From the NCBI RefSeq assembly GCF_900143025.1, contig NZ_FRCT01000003.1, forward strand, positions 243,622-307,621: DNA of 64,000 nt, written 5' to 3'. Position numbers and translations under genes: made by a program. The notes under the pieces are model-generated. The model had not been told where the DNA came from. It was given only the letters and a program-made list of their open reading frames with translations, and made no database searches. Below are positions 57,660 through 64,000 of this stretch, piece after piece (position 1 is the stretch's first letter; each line of letters begins with the position of its first letter). This DNA comes from Ruminococcus flavefaciens. Lineage in GTDB: Bacteria; Bacillota; Clostridia; Oscillospirales; Ruminococcaceae.

Positions 57660-58310
57660 TTATATACACAGATATCTGCTAAGTGGGTTTATGAAAGCCA
57701 GTGCAATTCCCGATACAAACGCTATGCTGATCTGTTTCGGAGTACGATAAAGTACTGCAACGGCTGCTGCAAATATAACAGTATTTACCCAGCTTCTGAA
57801 CGTAAAATAAAATCTTCCAATGCTAAAGCAGTATACTGCCATTACATAAATTATCAGTGCACATATGACTATTGATACGACCTTTCCGCTTTTTGCGTAC
57901 CAGCATACAGCTCCCAGAACAGGTGAAACAGCTGTAAGCAAATACCATTTCATCATATAGTCCGACGGGTCAAAGCCAGCAAAGATGATAGTATACAGAT
58001 GATAAGAAATACACATTCCCGCAAAGAAAAGAAAAACGTTTATTGCGGCTTTTATCGGATTAAAGCTGAATACAGCTATCGCCAGAGCGATGAGCAGCCA
58101 TATTGCCATTTCCGAAAATAAAATCCCGAGGTCAAGCTTTTCAATTATCCTATGCCACCATATATCGCTGTCTATTTCAAGATTATCCAGCCATTTTGCA
58201 AATATTCCCAATCCTGTTCCGAATACCAGAACCAGAAATGACATCAATACAGTCAAGGGCTTATTGGATATTTTCAGCGGCTGCCTTATTTTGTTAAGTG
58301 CTTCTGTCAT
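57660..58310 (-). CDS. Integral membrane protein of unknown function, 216 aa
   Basis: Six or so hydrophobic helices (PLTVLMSFLVLVFGTGLGIFA, MAIWLLIALAIAVFSF, AAINVFLFFAGMCISYHLY, VVSIVICALIIYVMAVYCF, VNTVIFAAAVAVLYR). There is no known signature and no charged catalytic residues in helices. ATG 58310 follows AAGGAG; a longer frame upstream has no ribosome site. A MITE-like repeat separates it from the large esterase gene upstream on the same strand, so it likely has its own promoter. Confidence 0.75.
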   Translation of the reverse strand: MTEALNKIRQPLKISNKPLTVLMSFLVLVFGTGLGIFAKWLDNLEIDSDIWWHRIIEKLDLGILFSEMAIWLLIALAIAVFSFNPIKAAINVFLFFAGMCISYHLYTIIFAGFDPSDYMMKWYLLTAVSPVLGAVCWYAKSGKVVSIVICALIIYVMAVYCFSIGRFYFTFRSWVNTVIFAAAVAVLYRTPKQISIAFVSGIALAFINPLSRYLCI

Positions 58311-58387
58311 TAGTATGTCTCCTTTTGAATGTAATCTCACTAAATTATATCTCAAATGCAAACTTTTGTCAATAAACAGCAGTAAAA

Positions 58388-58525
58388 AACAGGCTCCGCT
58401 TTAACCGTGGTACTTATATAGAATTTTATACTTTTTATCGGGGGATAACCCTTTTTCAAAAGGGTTTCCCTCAATACAAGGTACAAAACTGCTATATGGG
58501 TATCGTGGTCAAAGCGAAGCCTGTT
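58388..58525. mobile_element. MITE-like element with long terminal inverted repeats (repeat family 2, short form)
   Basis: The 138-bp element begins AACAGGCTCCGCTTT and its other end, reverse-complemented, begins AACAGGCTTCGCTTT. The similarity continues inward over about 45 bases (including TACTTATATAG and TACCCATATAG). The centre holds another hairpin, AACCCTTTTTCAAAAGGGTT. The whole unit can fold into one long hairpin. There is no ORF. A related unit is at 63724-64000. It also sits where a terminator for the large esterase gene would be expected. Confidence 0.65.
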
Positions 58526-58535
58526 TATTATATCT

Positions 58536-61500
58536 TTACTTCAGGTAAGAAGCGAGTCCGCTTATATTCTGCTTTCTTATCTCTCCTGCGACAAGTCCTG
58601 CAACTATATTTGCGCCCTTTTCGCAGAAGTGGGTACCGTCTGTAGAACCTGCAACTGCTCCCATAAGGTGATAGCTCTTGGCTGTATCATAGCCTACAGA
58701 GTTGTAGTGGTTCACCATAAGGGTATTGAGGTCGATGCATGGCACACTATACTTCTTTGCAAGATTATAGCAAGCAGTATTGTAATTGGTATAGCTGTTT
58801 GCAAATCTGCCGTTGGAGTAAGCCTTCATACCGATAGTAGTCGTTACCAGTATGGGAGTTGCGCCCTTATCCTTCGCAGACTTTATGAACTGTGTCATAT
58901 ACCACTCGTATGAGCCTGATGACGGATTATCAACATTTCCGCAGGTAGGAGCATATCTGTCCGCATTTGAAGCACCTGCATCATTGATAGCAAACTGTAT
59001 CATTACGAAGTCGCCCTCTTTAAGACTGTCCGCAATAGTCTGCCATCTGCCCTCATCGTAGAACTTCTTTGAGCTTCTTCCTGCTATCGAATGATTTGCA
59101 ACAGTTATATCGCTGTTGAAATAGCTCTGCATATAGTAGCCCCATCCCTGCTGCGGAGCATAAGACTCACGGTAGCTCTGTACAGTTGAGTCGCCTGCGA
59201 TATAGAGAGTATGCTGACCGCTGCCTGTCTGCTGCTGTTCCTGTGAAGGATCGTATATCTCGGCATATGGCTCATCTGTCTGTATAAGCTCGATATAATC
59301 AAGGTTAGGACCACCCTCAGACATTGCCGACTGGAAAACAAGAGTATTCTTTCCTGCCTTCAGCGGAAGAACTATTCCGAACTCGTTCCAGTCCGTCCAT
59401 GATCCTGTACCCGGGAACGACTGCATCCAGCAGGTATCAAAATTATTGTTGACAAATATCTTCATCTTGCGGTCATTTGTTGAACCATTTGCAAAGCGGA
59501 TATGTGTCATGTAGTTTCCGTCCTGCGGAACATCAACTGTGAATGTGATATTGCTGTCGGTCGTATTGTCAAGATTTACATAGCCGTCAGACCTTGTATA
59601 GCCTGCATTGATTGTCTCGATAACACCGTTTGTCCACACCTGATCTACTGCGAAATACTTCACAGGAACAGGAGCGGTTGTGGTTGTGGTTGTGGTAGTT
59701 ACTGTCGTTGTTGTAGCAGATGATGTTGTGGACTGAACAGGTATAACTATAATAGGTGTTGGTAGCTGATTAATTCCAAGGAGACAGGTCTGTATGAACT
59801 GAGCGTCCTTTACAGTCATTCCGTCACCGACGCCTGTAACATCTGCATTCATTCTTCCGTAAACTGTAAGAGCATTGCTGTCAGTGCCGCCTACACCGTA
59901 CTTGTTAGGATTTGCAAGAGCCTGCATTATAAGTACGATATCAGACATATCTACCTCGCCGTCGCAGTTAGCGTCGCCGTATTCTATTGTGAAATCGAAA
60001 GGAAGAGATGTTATATTTTCAGGCTCTGTTGTTATGACTGTAGTAGTCGTGACAGTCGTTGTGGTGGTAGTCGTAGTTGTCGTTACAGGAACAGTAACAA
60101 CAATATCATCTACCTCTATCATTTCCCACTTCTGGCAGGCGTGACCGTTTACCGCACATTGCTGGATATTTGCGCCGTTGTTTGTGTAAGCACTTGCTAC
60201 CTCAACGGCAGAAGCGTCACGGGAAGCTCTTGTGAGGATAGTAACTGTACCGTCGCCGTTATCCTGGAACTTGAAGAACTGGTCGCTGTAGCCGTTTTTG
60301 TCAGCGACTACCATATTAGCACCGTTGTCCTTGCTGCCATTGTCAACATAGAGATAAAGTTCGGCATTGCTTGGCTTTATGTAGAAATAATCGCCCGTAG
60401 CCTGTACGCACTTCCATGTATTATGGGGCTGTGAGGCGGTTGCGCCCCACTGCTGAACATTTGCGCCGCTTGATGTACTTCCGTCAGCAACTTCCATGTA
60501 AAGACCGCTGTTTACGTTCTTGAACATATAGCTAACGTCAGACTTGGGGTGGATAGGCTCTCTTGCAGGTGTCTGGAGCTCCTCCTTCATTATCTCTGCT
60601 ATCTTCTGAGCACCCTTTTTGCTCTGGTGAAGATCATCGGCCGAACCGTTAGCCTGTATAGCGTAATATGAAGCCATTCCGTCATAGCCCACGGAAAGTC
60701 CGAAGTTCTGCCACTTAGTAAACAGATCAATTACCCTGACATTCTGCTCGCTGCCTATCTTGTCAAGCGAACCGCCAAACCAGCGCCCCGTAAGAAGCGG
60801 ACTGCGCTGAAGATCTCCTCGTCTGCCCTGCTGCTTGACAAGCACTACCTCCATGCCCTTAGCCTTGGCACGCTTTACCATATCCGTAACAGTCTTATAA
60901 TACTCATCTTCGTTTGAGTAGTTCTTATCGTTTATACCAATGGAAATTATATAATAATCCCCTGATTTGCCGTAGGTCTCGATAGGTGCAAACTGTCCCG
61001 CATCAACAAATCCCTTTGCGTACTGTCCGCTGGTAGCCATATTGCGGACATCATATGTACCGCCGTCAAAGAACTGTCCCCAGCCGTGCTGAGATGTGTC
61101 GGCACAGTTATAATAATTGGCAACTGTAGAGTCTCCGCATATCCATACCGTAGGCGGCATTACTCCCGTATCATTGAGCTGAGTTATCTCAACTGCGGCA
61201 ATAGACTGCTCTCTGTTGCTCATACCATCAACAGCCTGTATATTGAGCTGTCCGTCGGTAACAGGAAGCTTTACAGTCTCGGTAGCCCCTCTGCCTGTAA
61301 GGTTCATCATCTGTACCATGCCTTCAAGCTTGATAGTGGTACGCGGTGCATTGCCTATAGTCACCTTTACCTCATACAAGCCCTTTGGTACATCGACATT
61401 GAAGGTATTTCCCGAGCCGTAGTTATTGAATTTTACCGCATCTGCAAGAACTCCATTGCCTCCTGCGGATACATTTGAAACGTTGTAGGTCTGGGCAAAA

Positions 61501-61709
61501 CCGTAGCCCCTTCCTGCGTTATAGCCGTCAGTAGCGGACACTCCCGTATAGCCGCCTGCTGCACCGCTTCCGCCGAAGTCAAACTTCCAGTTGCCCGAAG
61601 CTGCCTTTGCTCCGGTCGGTCTGAACGCATCTGCCCCACCGAGTCCTGCAAATGCAGAAAGGGACAGTGCAAGAGAGGTAAGACCGCTGAGCAGTTTTTT
61701 TGTTTTCAT
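58536..61709 (-). CDS. Cellulosomal double CE12-type esterase with ricin-type CBM, internal dockerin and CBM35-like domain
   Basis: A 1057-residue secreted protein. Order: signal peptide (about 1-36); small beta domain (37-180); first SGNH esterase (about 185-380; Ser194 in CGDSTVANYY, GINDKN, DDLHQ); ricin-type beta-trefoil CBM13-like (395-535); Thr linker; dockerin (about 575-650; DANCDGEVDMSD and a second loop near DVTGVGDGMTVKD); second Thr linker; CBM35-like (about 690-825); second SGNH esterase (about 845-1050; AGDSTVQSYRE, AINDAG, DGTHF). Both esterases resemble CE12 (rhamnogalacturonan or xylan acetylesterases). The dockerin lies inside rather than at an end. The ATG follows GGAGGAG; the promoter is at 61757-61785. 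Confidence 0.88.
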   Translation of the reverse strand: MKTKKLLSGLTSLALSLSAFAGLGGADAFRPTGAKAASGNWKFDFGGSGAAGGYTGVSATDGYNAGRGYGFAQTYNVSNVSAGGNGVLADAVKFNNYGSGNTFNVDVPKGLYEVKVTIGNAPRTTIKLEGMVQMMNLTGRGATETVKLPVTDGQLNIQAVDGMSNREQSIAAVEITQLNDTGVMPPTVWICGDSTVANYYNCADTSQHGWGQFFDGGTYDVRNMATSGQYAKGFVDAGQFAPIETYGKSGDYYIISIGINDKNYSNEDEYYKTVTDMVKRAKAKGMEVVLVKQQGRRGDLQRSPLLTGRWFGGSLDKIGSEQNVRVIDLFTKWQNFGLSVGYDGMASYYAIQANGSADDLHQSKKGAQKIAEIMKEELQTPAREPIHPKSDVSYMFKNVNSGLYMEVADGSTSSGANVQQWGATASQPHNTWKCVQATGDYFYIKPSNAELYLYVDNGSKDNGANMVVADKNGYSDQFFKFQDNGDGTVTILTRASRDASAVEVASAYTNNGANIQQCAVNGHACQKWEMIEVDDIVVTVPVTTTTTTTTTTVTTTTVITTEPENITSLPFDFTIEYGDANCDGEVDMSDIVLIMQALANPNKYGVGGTDSNALTVYGRMNADVTGVGDGMTVKDAQFIQTCLLGINQLPTPIIVIPVQSTTSSATTTTVTTTTTTTTAPVPVKYFAVDQVWTNGVIETINAGYTRSDGYVNLDNTTDSNITFTVDVPQDGNYMTHIRFANGSTNDRKMKIFVNNNFDTCWMQSFPGTGSWTDWNEFGIVLPLKAGKNTLVFQSAMSEGGPNLDYIELIQTDEPYAEIYDPSQEQQQTGSGQHTLYIAGDSTVQSYRESYAPQQGWGYYMQSYFNSDITVANHSIAGRSSKKFYDEGRWQTIADSLKEGDFVMIQFAINDAGASNADRYAPTCGNVDNPSSGSYEWYMTQFIKSAKDKGATPILVTTTIGMKAYSNGRFANSYTNYNTACYNLAKKYSVPCIDLNTLMVNHYNSVGYDTAKSYHLMGAVAGSTDGTHFCEKGANIVAGLVAGEIRKQNISGLASYLK

Positions 61710-61756
61710 AAAACTCCTCCAATTCCGTACAAAATATGTACAATTTCTCTATTTTA

Positions 61757-61785
61757 ATTATATCACCGAAAATTTCCAAAGTCAA
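61757..61785 (-). promoter_or_regulatory. Promoter of the double esterase gene
   Basis: Minus strand TTGACT (61785-61780), 17 bp, TATAAT (61762-61757), 47 bp before the ATG. A near-palindrome, GTACAAAATATGTAC (61727-61741), lies between them in the leader and could be an operator. Confidence 0.7.
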
Positions 61786-61928
61786 CACAATACATATGCA
61801 GTTTTGAATTTTCTTTACTGTTTTTTGTATCATTTTAACAACAATCCTACATATATTAATACAACGGTATCCCAAATATCATTGCATTAGTACCATACAG
61901 TTCTAACAGTAACATTTCATCTTGATTA

Positions 61929-61972
61929 TATGGTAAAGTCAATAGTACCGATAGGTTCTAAAACTTACCATA
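61929..61972 (+). promoter_or_regulatory. Inverted repeat before the Xre gene (possible operator)
   Basis: TATGGTAA (61929-61936) and TTACCATA (61965-61972) are exact inverted copies 28 bp apart; the second touches the AAGGAG ribosome site. The arrangement suits autorepression, but could also form an RNA hairpin hiding the site. Confidence 0.5.
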
Positions 61973-61986
61973 AGGAGATGATACCT

Positions 61987-62214
61987 GTGTACTTTCAAAG
62001 ACTGAAAGACCTGCGTGAGGACAATGATATGAACCAGACTCAGATAGCGGAACTGCTGCACACAAGCCAGACCGTATATTCACGCTATGAACGAGGGTAT
62101 CGTACTATCCCCGTGGAACATCTGCTCATTCTTGCGGATTTCTACGGCGTTTCCGTGGACTATATCCTCGGAAGGACTAATATCAAGGAAATAAACAAGA
62201 ATAAGAGAAAATGA
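61987..62214 (+). CDS. Xre-family HTH transcriptional regulator, 75 aa
   Basis: A small Cro/C1-type DNA-binding protein: YFQRLKDLREDNDMNQTQIA, LLHTSQTVYSRYERG (recognition helix) and ILADFYGVSVDYILGR are the standard HTH_3 motifs. There is a short basic tail and no sensor domain. The start is probably GTG 61987, nine bases after AAGGAG; ATG 61978 touches the ribosome site. Its stop overlaps the ATG of a short interrupted ORF (ATGA), and RadC-like genes follow. An inverted repeat upstream may be its operator. Confidence 0.87.
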   Translation: MYFQRLKDLREDNDMNQTQIAELLHTSQTVYSRYERGYRTIPVEHLLILADFYGVSVDYILGRTNIKEINKNKRK

Positions 62215-62297
62215 AAGCCGTCTTCTGAAAGCTCAGTTCCACAGATCAGGGCAGACTGCTTGAAAGACTTGAGGTACTTCTCGACACAAAAGAATAA
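62211..62297 (+). pseudogene. Short ORF with an in-frame UGA, coupled to the Xre gene
   Basis: From the ATG that overlaps the Xre stop, the frame reads MKAVF, then TGA (62226-62228), then KLSSTDQGRLLERLEVLLD up to TKE and TAA at 62297. The second part has good coding character and resembles the conserved C-terminal LSxTDQGRLLER-type segment seen in clostridial Xre-associated proteins (recalled, not checked). A single change (TGA from CGA, TGC or TGG) would restore a 28-residue product. It is most likely a nonsense mutation; no convincing selenocysteine element follows. Confidence 0.5.
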
Positions 62298-62317
62298 ATA
62301 TTTAAAGGAGAGATACT

Positions 62318-63004
62318 ATGGACAGCAAAAATCCCCATGCAGGGCACAGGAGCCGCATGAGAAAACGTTTTCTTGCCGCTGGATATGATGCACTCTACGA
62401 GCATGAGCTGCTGGAGCTTTTACTGTTTTACGCCCGTCCTGTTGTGAATACGAACAACATCGATCACGCTCTTACCGATGAATTCGGCTCACTTGGAAAA
62501 ACTCTCTCCACCGACAGGGACAAGCTCTGCGAGGTCGATGGTATGGGCAGCAGCGGCTCGCTCTTTATGAAACTCATGTACGATTTCGGTACAAACTACC
62601 TGAAACGCTCTCACAGCAGCGAGACTCTCAACACCGTCCAACAGCTTAAAAACTGTATTTCCGAGCAGTTCAGTGACTCACAGGCTAAGATATGCAGTAT
62701 CCTCTGTCTCGGAGCTCAGTTTGAACTCATTCGCACTATAACTCTACCTGTCGATGATATCACCAATGGAAGCATATCCCCGAAGGAGCTTGCAGCTATG
62801 ATACTAAAAAGCGGTGCTTTCAGCATCTGTGTAGGACTCAATCACGGCAACGCACTTCCGCTTCCCAATGACAGCGATTTCACTGTTACAAGGATCTTTG
62901 CGGAGCTTCTTTCCGCAGTCGGCATAACCTTCCGCGACTGCATAATCTACGGCAGTAAAAACAGTTTCTCCATGCGCACAAACGGCGCATTTTCATTCAG
63001 ATAG
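62318..63004 (+). CDS. RadC/JAB-like protein with degenerate metal site (first of pair)
   Basis: A 228-residue protein related to RadC (UPF0758). The N-terminal helical part (RKRFLAAGYDALYEHELLELLL) corresponds to the helix-hairpin-helix region. The C-terminal JAB1/MPN-like domain should carry HNHPxG...PSxxD, but here reads LNHGNALPLPNDSD, so one histidine and the Pro are lost. An upstream Glu (SPKELAAM) is present. Metal-dependent hydrolysis is thus doubtful. RadC's biochemical role is unsettled. The ATG follows AAAGGAG. The second copy starts 1 bp after the stop. Confidence 0.8.
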   Translation: MDSKNPHAGHRSRMRKRFLAAGYDALYEHELLELLLFYARPVVNTNNIDHALTDEFGSLGKTLSTDRDKLCEVDGMGSSGSLFMKLMYDFGTNYLKRSHSSETLNTVQQLKNCISEQFSDSQAKICSILCLGAQFELIRTITLPVDDITNGSISPKELAAMILKSGAFSICVGLNHGNALPLPNDSDFTVTRIFAELLSAVGITFRDCIIYGSKNSFSMRTNGAFSFR

Positions 63005-63005
63005 T

Positions 63006-63719
63006 ATGGCAGATAAAGACATAAGATCCCGCAGAGAGCTTCTCAGGAACAAATACAGTGAAAAAGGCTTCGATGCACTTACCGAAGAGGAAAAGCTTGA
63101 GCTCCTGCTTTCATACTCATGTTCGGGCGATCCCCGTCAGCTTGCTGCGGAGCTTCTCAGCGAATACGGCAGCATAAATGCTCTTGCCGATACAGACATT
63201 GAACTGCTTATGAAGGAGAAAAAAGTCAGCGAGCAAGCAGCAGTGCTCATAAAGCTTATCCCATGTCTCAGCCGAATTCTCTACGCCGAACGCTTCAAAA
63301 TAACGACTCTGAACAGCTCCGAGGCAGCTAAAAGCTTCTTCCGAAGCCATTTTATCGGCGCTGTAGGCGAGCAGCTCATAATTACAGCTGTAAACAAAAG
63401 ATTTCGTGTTGTGAACACAAAGATACTTGCATTCGGTTCGCCGTCGCAGACCTATGCTTCTTACCGTGACATTGCGGATTTCGCTGTAAAAAGCAGCTGC
63501 AATGTGTTCTTTATAGCTCACAATCACCCGCAAAGCATTTCAACTCCGTCGGACAGTGACATACTATTTACGAAAAATGTTGCAAATGCTTTTATGAGAC
63601 TTGGTGCATTTATGGCAGACCACATAATAATAGGCTCTGACAGCGCTTTTTCATTCAGAGAAAGCGGACTTATCCCCGAATTCTCAAACACACCGCTTAA
63701 AGGCTATATATGCAAATAA
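63006..63719 (+). CDS. RadC/JAB-like protein (second of pair)
   Basis: A 237-residue RadC-family protein. The N-terminal region (RRELLRNKYSEKGFDALTEEE onward) is the DNA-binding-like helical part. The JAB domain keeps IAHNHPQSISTPSDSDILFTK and DHIIIGSDSAFSFRESGLI, so His-x-His and Asp of the JAMM site are present; the expected upstream Glu seems replaced by Asp (YRDIADF). It has no ribosome site of its own and probably depends on translation of the first copy. The tandem suggests a heteromeric pair (inference). Confidence 0.85.
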   Translation: MADKDIRSRRELLRNKYSEKGFDALTEEEKLELLLSYSCSGDPRQLAAELLSEYGSINALADTDIELLMKEKKVSEQAAVLIKLIPCLSRILYAERFKITTLNSSEAAKSFFRSHFIGAVGEQLIITAVNKRFRVVNTKILAFGSPSQTYASYRDIADFAVKSSCNVFFIAHNHPQSISTPSDSDILFTKNVANAFMRLGAFMADHIIIGSDSAFSFRESGLIPEFSNTPLKGYICK

Positions 63720-63723
63720 AAAA

Positions 63724-64000
63724 GCTCCCTTAACCTCGATACCCATATAGCAGTTTTGTAGTATTTATTGAGAGAACCCCTTTTGAAAAAGGGGCTTCTC
63801 TCAAACTCTCTCCCTAAAACTTTCAGTTTTATTTTTTCTCAGATAGGGCACACCCTGCATTACTTGCGGGGCTTTTTTATTTTCGGTGTGCCCTATCTGA
63901 GAAAAAATCAGCTAAAAAAGTCTTTGGAAAGGGGTTCGGGGGAAAGCCTTTCTTCAGAAAGGTTTCCCCCGATAAATAGTATAAGCTTCTATATGAGTAC
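63724..64000. mobile_element. MITE-like element, repeat family 2, long form (cut by window end)
   Basis: The left side (GATACCCATATAGCAGTTTT, from 63739) and right side (CCCCCGATAAATAGTATAAG, from 63966, then CTTCTATATGAGTAC to 64000) match the two ends of the element at 58388-58525. In that element these flank only a short hairpin. Here about 170 bp extra lies between, including a 23-bp perfect inverted repeat (63832-63854 with 63885-63907) and a smaller hairpin with T-run inside it. No ORF is present. Confidence 0.6.
63832..63907. repeat. 23-bp perfect inverted repeat with nested terminator-like hairpin
   Basis: The arms TTTTTTCTCAGATAGGGCAC+ACC and the exact reverse complement are separated by 30 bases. 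Inside the loop CCCTGCA/TGCGGGG forms a further stem (one T-G) followed by GCTTTTTTATTTT. It could end transcription from the RadC genes or form a cruciform. Confidence 0.75.

Noticed and set aside
59680..60100. Plus-strand simple repeats rich in GTTGTGGTT as an independent repeat element
   Set aside because: They are the antisense of Thr-rich linker codons of the double esterase.
62211..62297. Selenoprotein
   Set aside because: No clear bacterial SECIS hairpin with an exposed GU follows the UGA, and no selenium genes are in the window; a nonsense mutation is simpler.

Overview
The window reads as the chromosome of an anaerobic, fibre-degrading, spore-forming-lineage Firmicute of the Ruminococcaceae, most likely a Ruminococcus of the albus/flavefaciens type. 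Support: a dockerin-only secreted protein (1999-2340), a half-dockerin CE2-type esterase (54881-56611), a large double CE12-type esterase with an internal dockerin and Thr-rich linkers (58536-61709), sporulation genes (spoIIP, ytfJ/gerW-like, dacF), a clostridial HemZ-type radical SAM enzyme, and vegetative promoters of the TTGACA-17-TATAAT kind. No phage, CRISPR array or transposase was seen. The species assignment is inference.

Layout. 1-2340 (mostly minus): end of a DUF1015 gene, maf, a hypothetical, a broken gene and the dockerin protein. 2485-4282: a MATE transporter with an odd Gly/Pro-rich N-terminus, then tRNA-Gln. 4345-6186: a 34-residue membrane protein behind a DEAD-box helicase. 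6462-14248: a tight plus-strand operon recJ - rel - MBL hydrolase - hemZ - rlmD. 14296-17189: acyltransferase 3, a U32-like protein and a GNAT-DUF4298 fusion. 17395-19245: a CpXC protein and a membrane diguanylate cyclase. 19359-26913 (minus): six tightly packed genes encoding a membrane-anchored protein, an M13 metallopeptidase lipoprotein, an FtsX-type ABC permease and ATPase, a LytTR response regulator and an AgrC-like histidine kinase. 27208-30398: tRNA-Arg, an NlpC/P60-like protein, spoIIP and a polysaccharide deacetylase. 30413-38736 (minus): eleven closely spaced genes (two M50-family proteins, scpA, scpB, DUF2953, ytfJ, dacF, rluB-like, hypothetical, metA, DUF4190). 38954-42276: rpmB, a polar amino-acid ABC transporter without a binding protein, and a second MATE transporter. 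42371-49136 (minus): PNPOx-like protein, cysK, two hypotheticals, an unusual metG and gltX, with a candidate small RNA and a palindromic repeat array between the last two. 49305-52862: peptidoglycan-binding proteins surrounding a secreted SH3-like protein. 53087-57620: a membrane/spermidine-synthase-like fusion, the CE2-type esterase and ppiB. 57660-64000: a membrane protein, a MITE-like repeat, the double esterase, an Xre regulator, an interrupted short ORF, tandem RadC-like genes and a second, larger copy of the MITE-like repeat.

The most interesting signal is regulatory. The promoter of the six-gene LytTR operon carries two TTTCACCAC direct repeats 21 bp apart, the downstream copy starting 38 bp before the -10. 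The promoter of the secreted SH3-like protein 23 kb away has a similar arrangement (two copies of TTCACTCTTATTT, 21 bp apart, core 39 bp before the -10). I infer that the LytTR regulator may control its own operon and this secreted protein, forming an undescribed peptide- or envelope-sensing circuit. Other unusual items are an isolated candidate sRNA (47106-47177), two families of intergenic repeats, an in-frame UGA in a short ORF coupled to the Xre gene, and paralogue pairs in which one member has lost catalytic residues (M50 and RadC).
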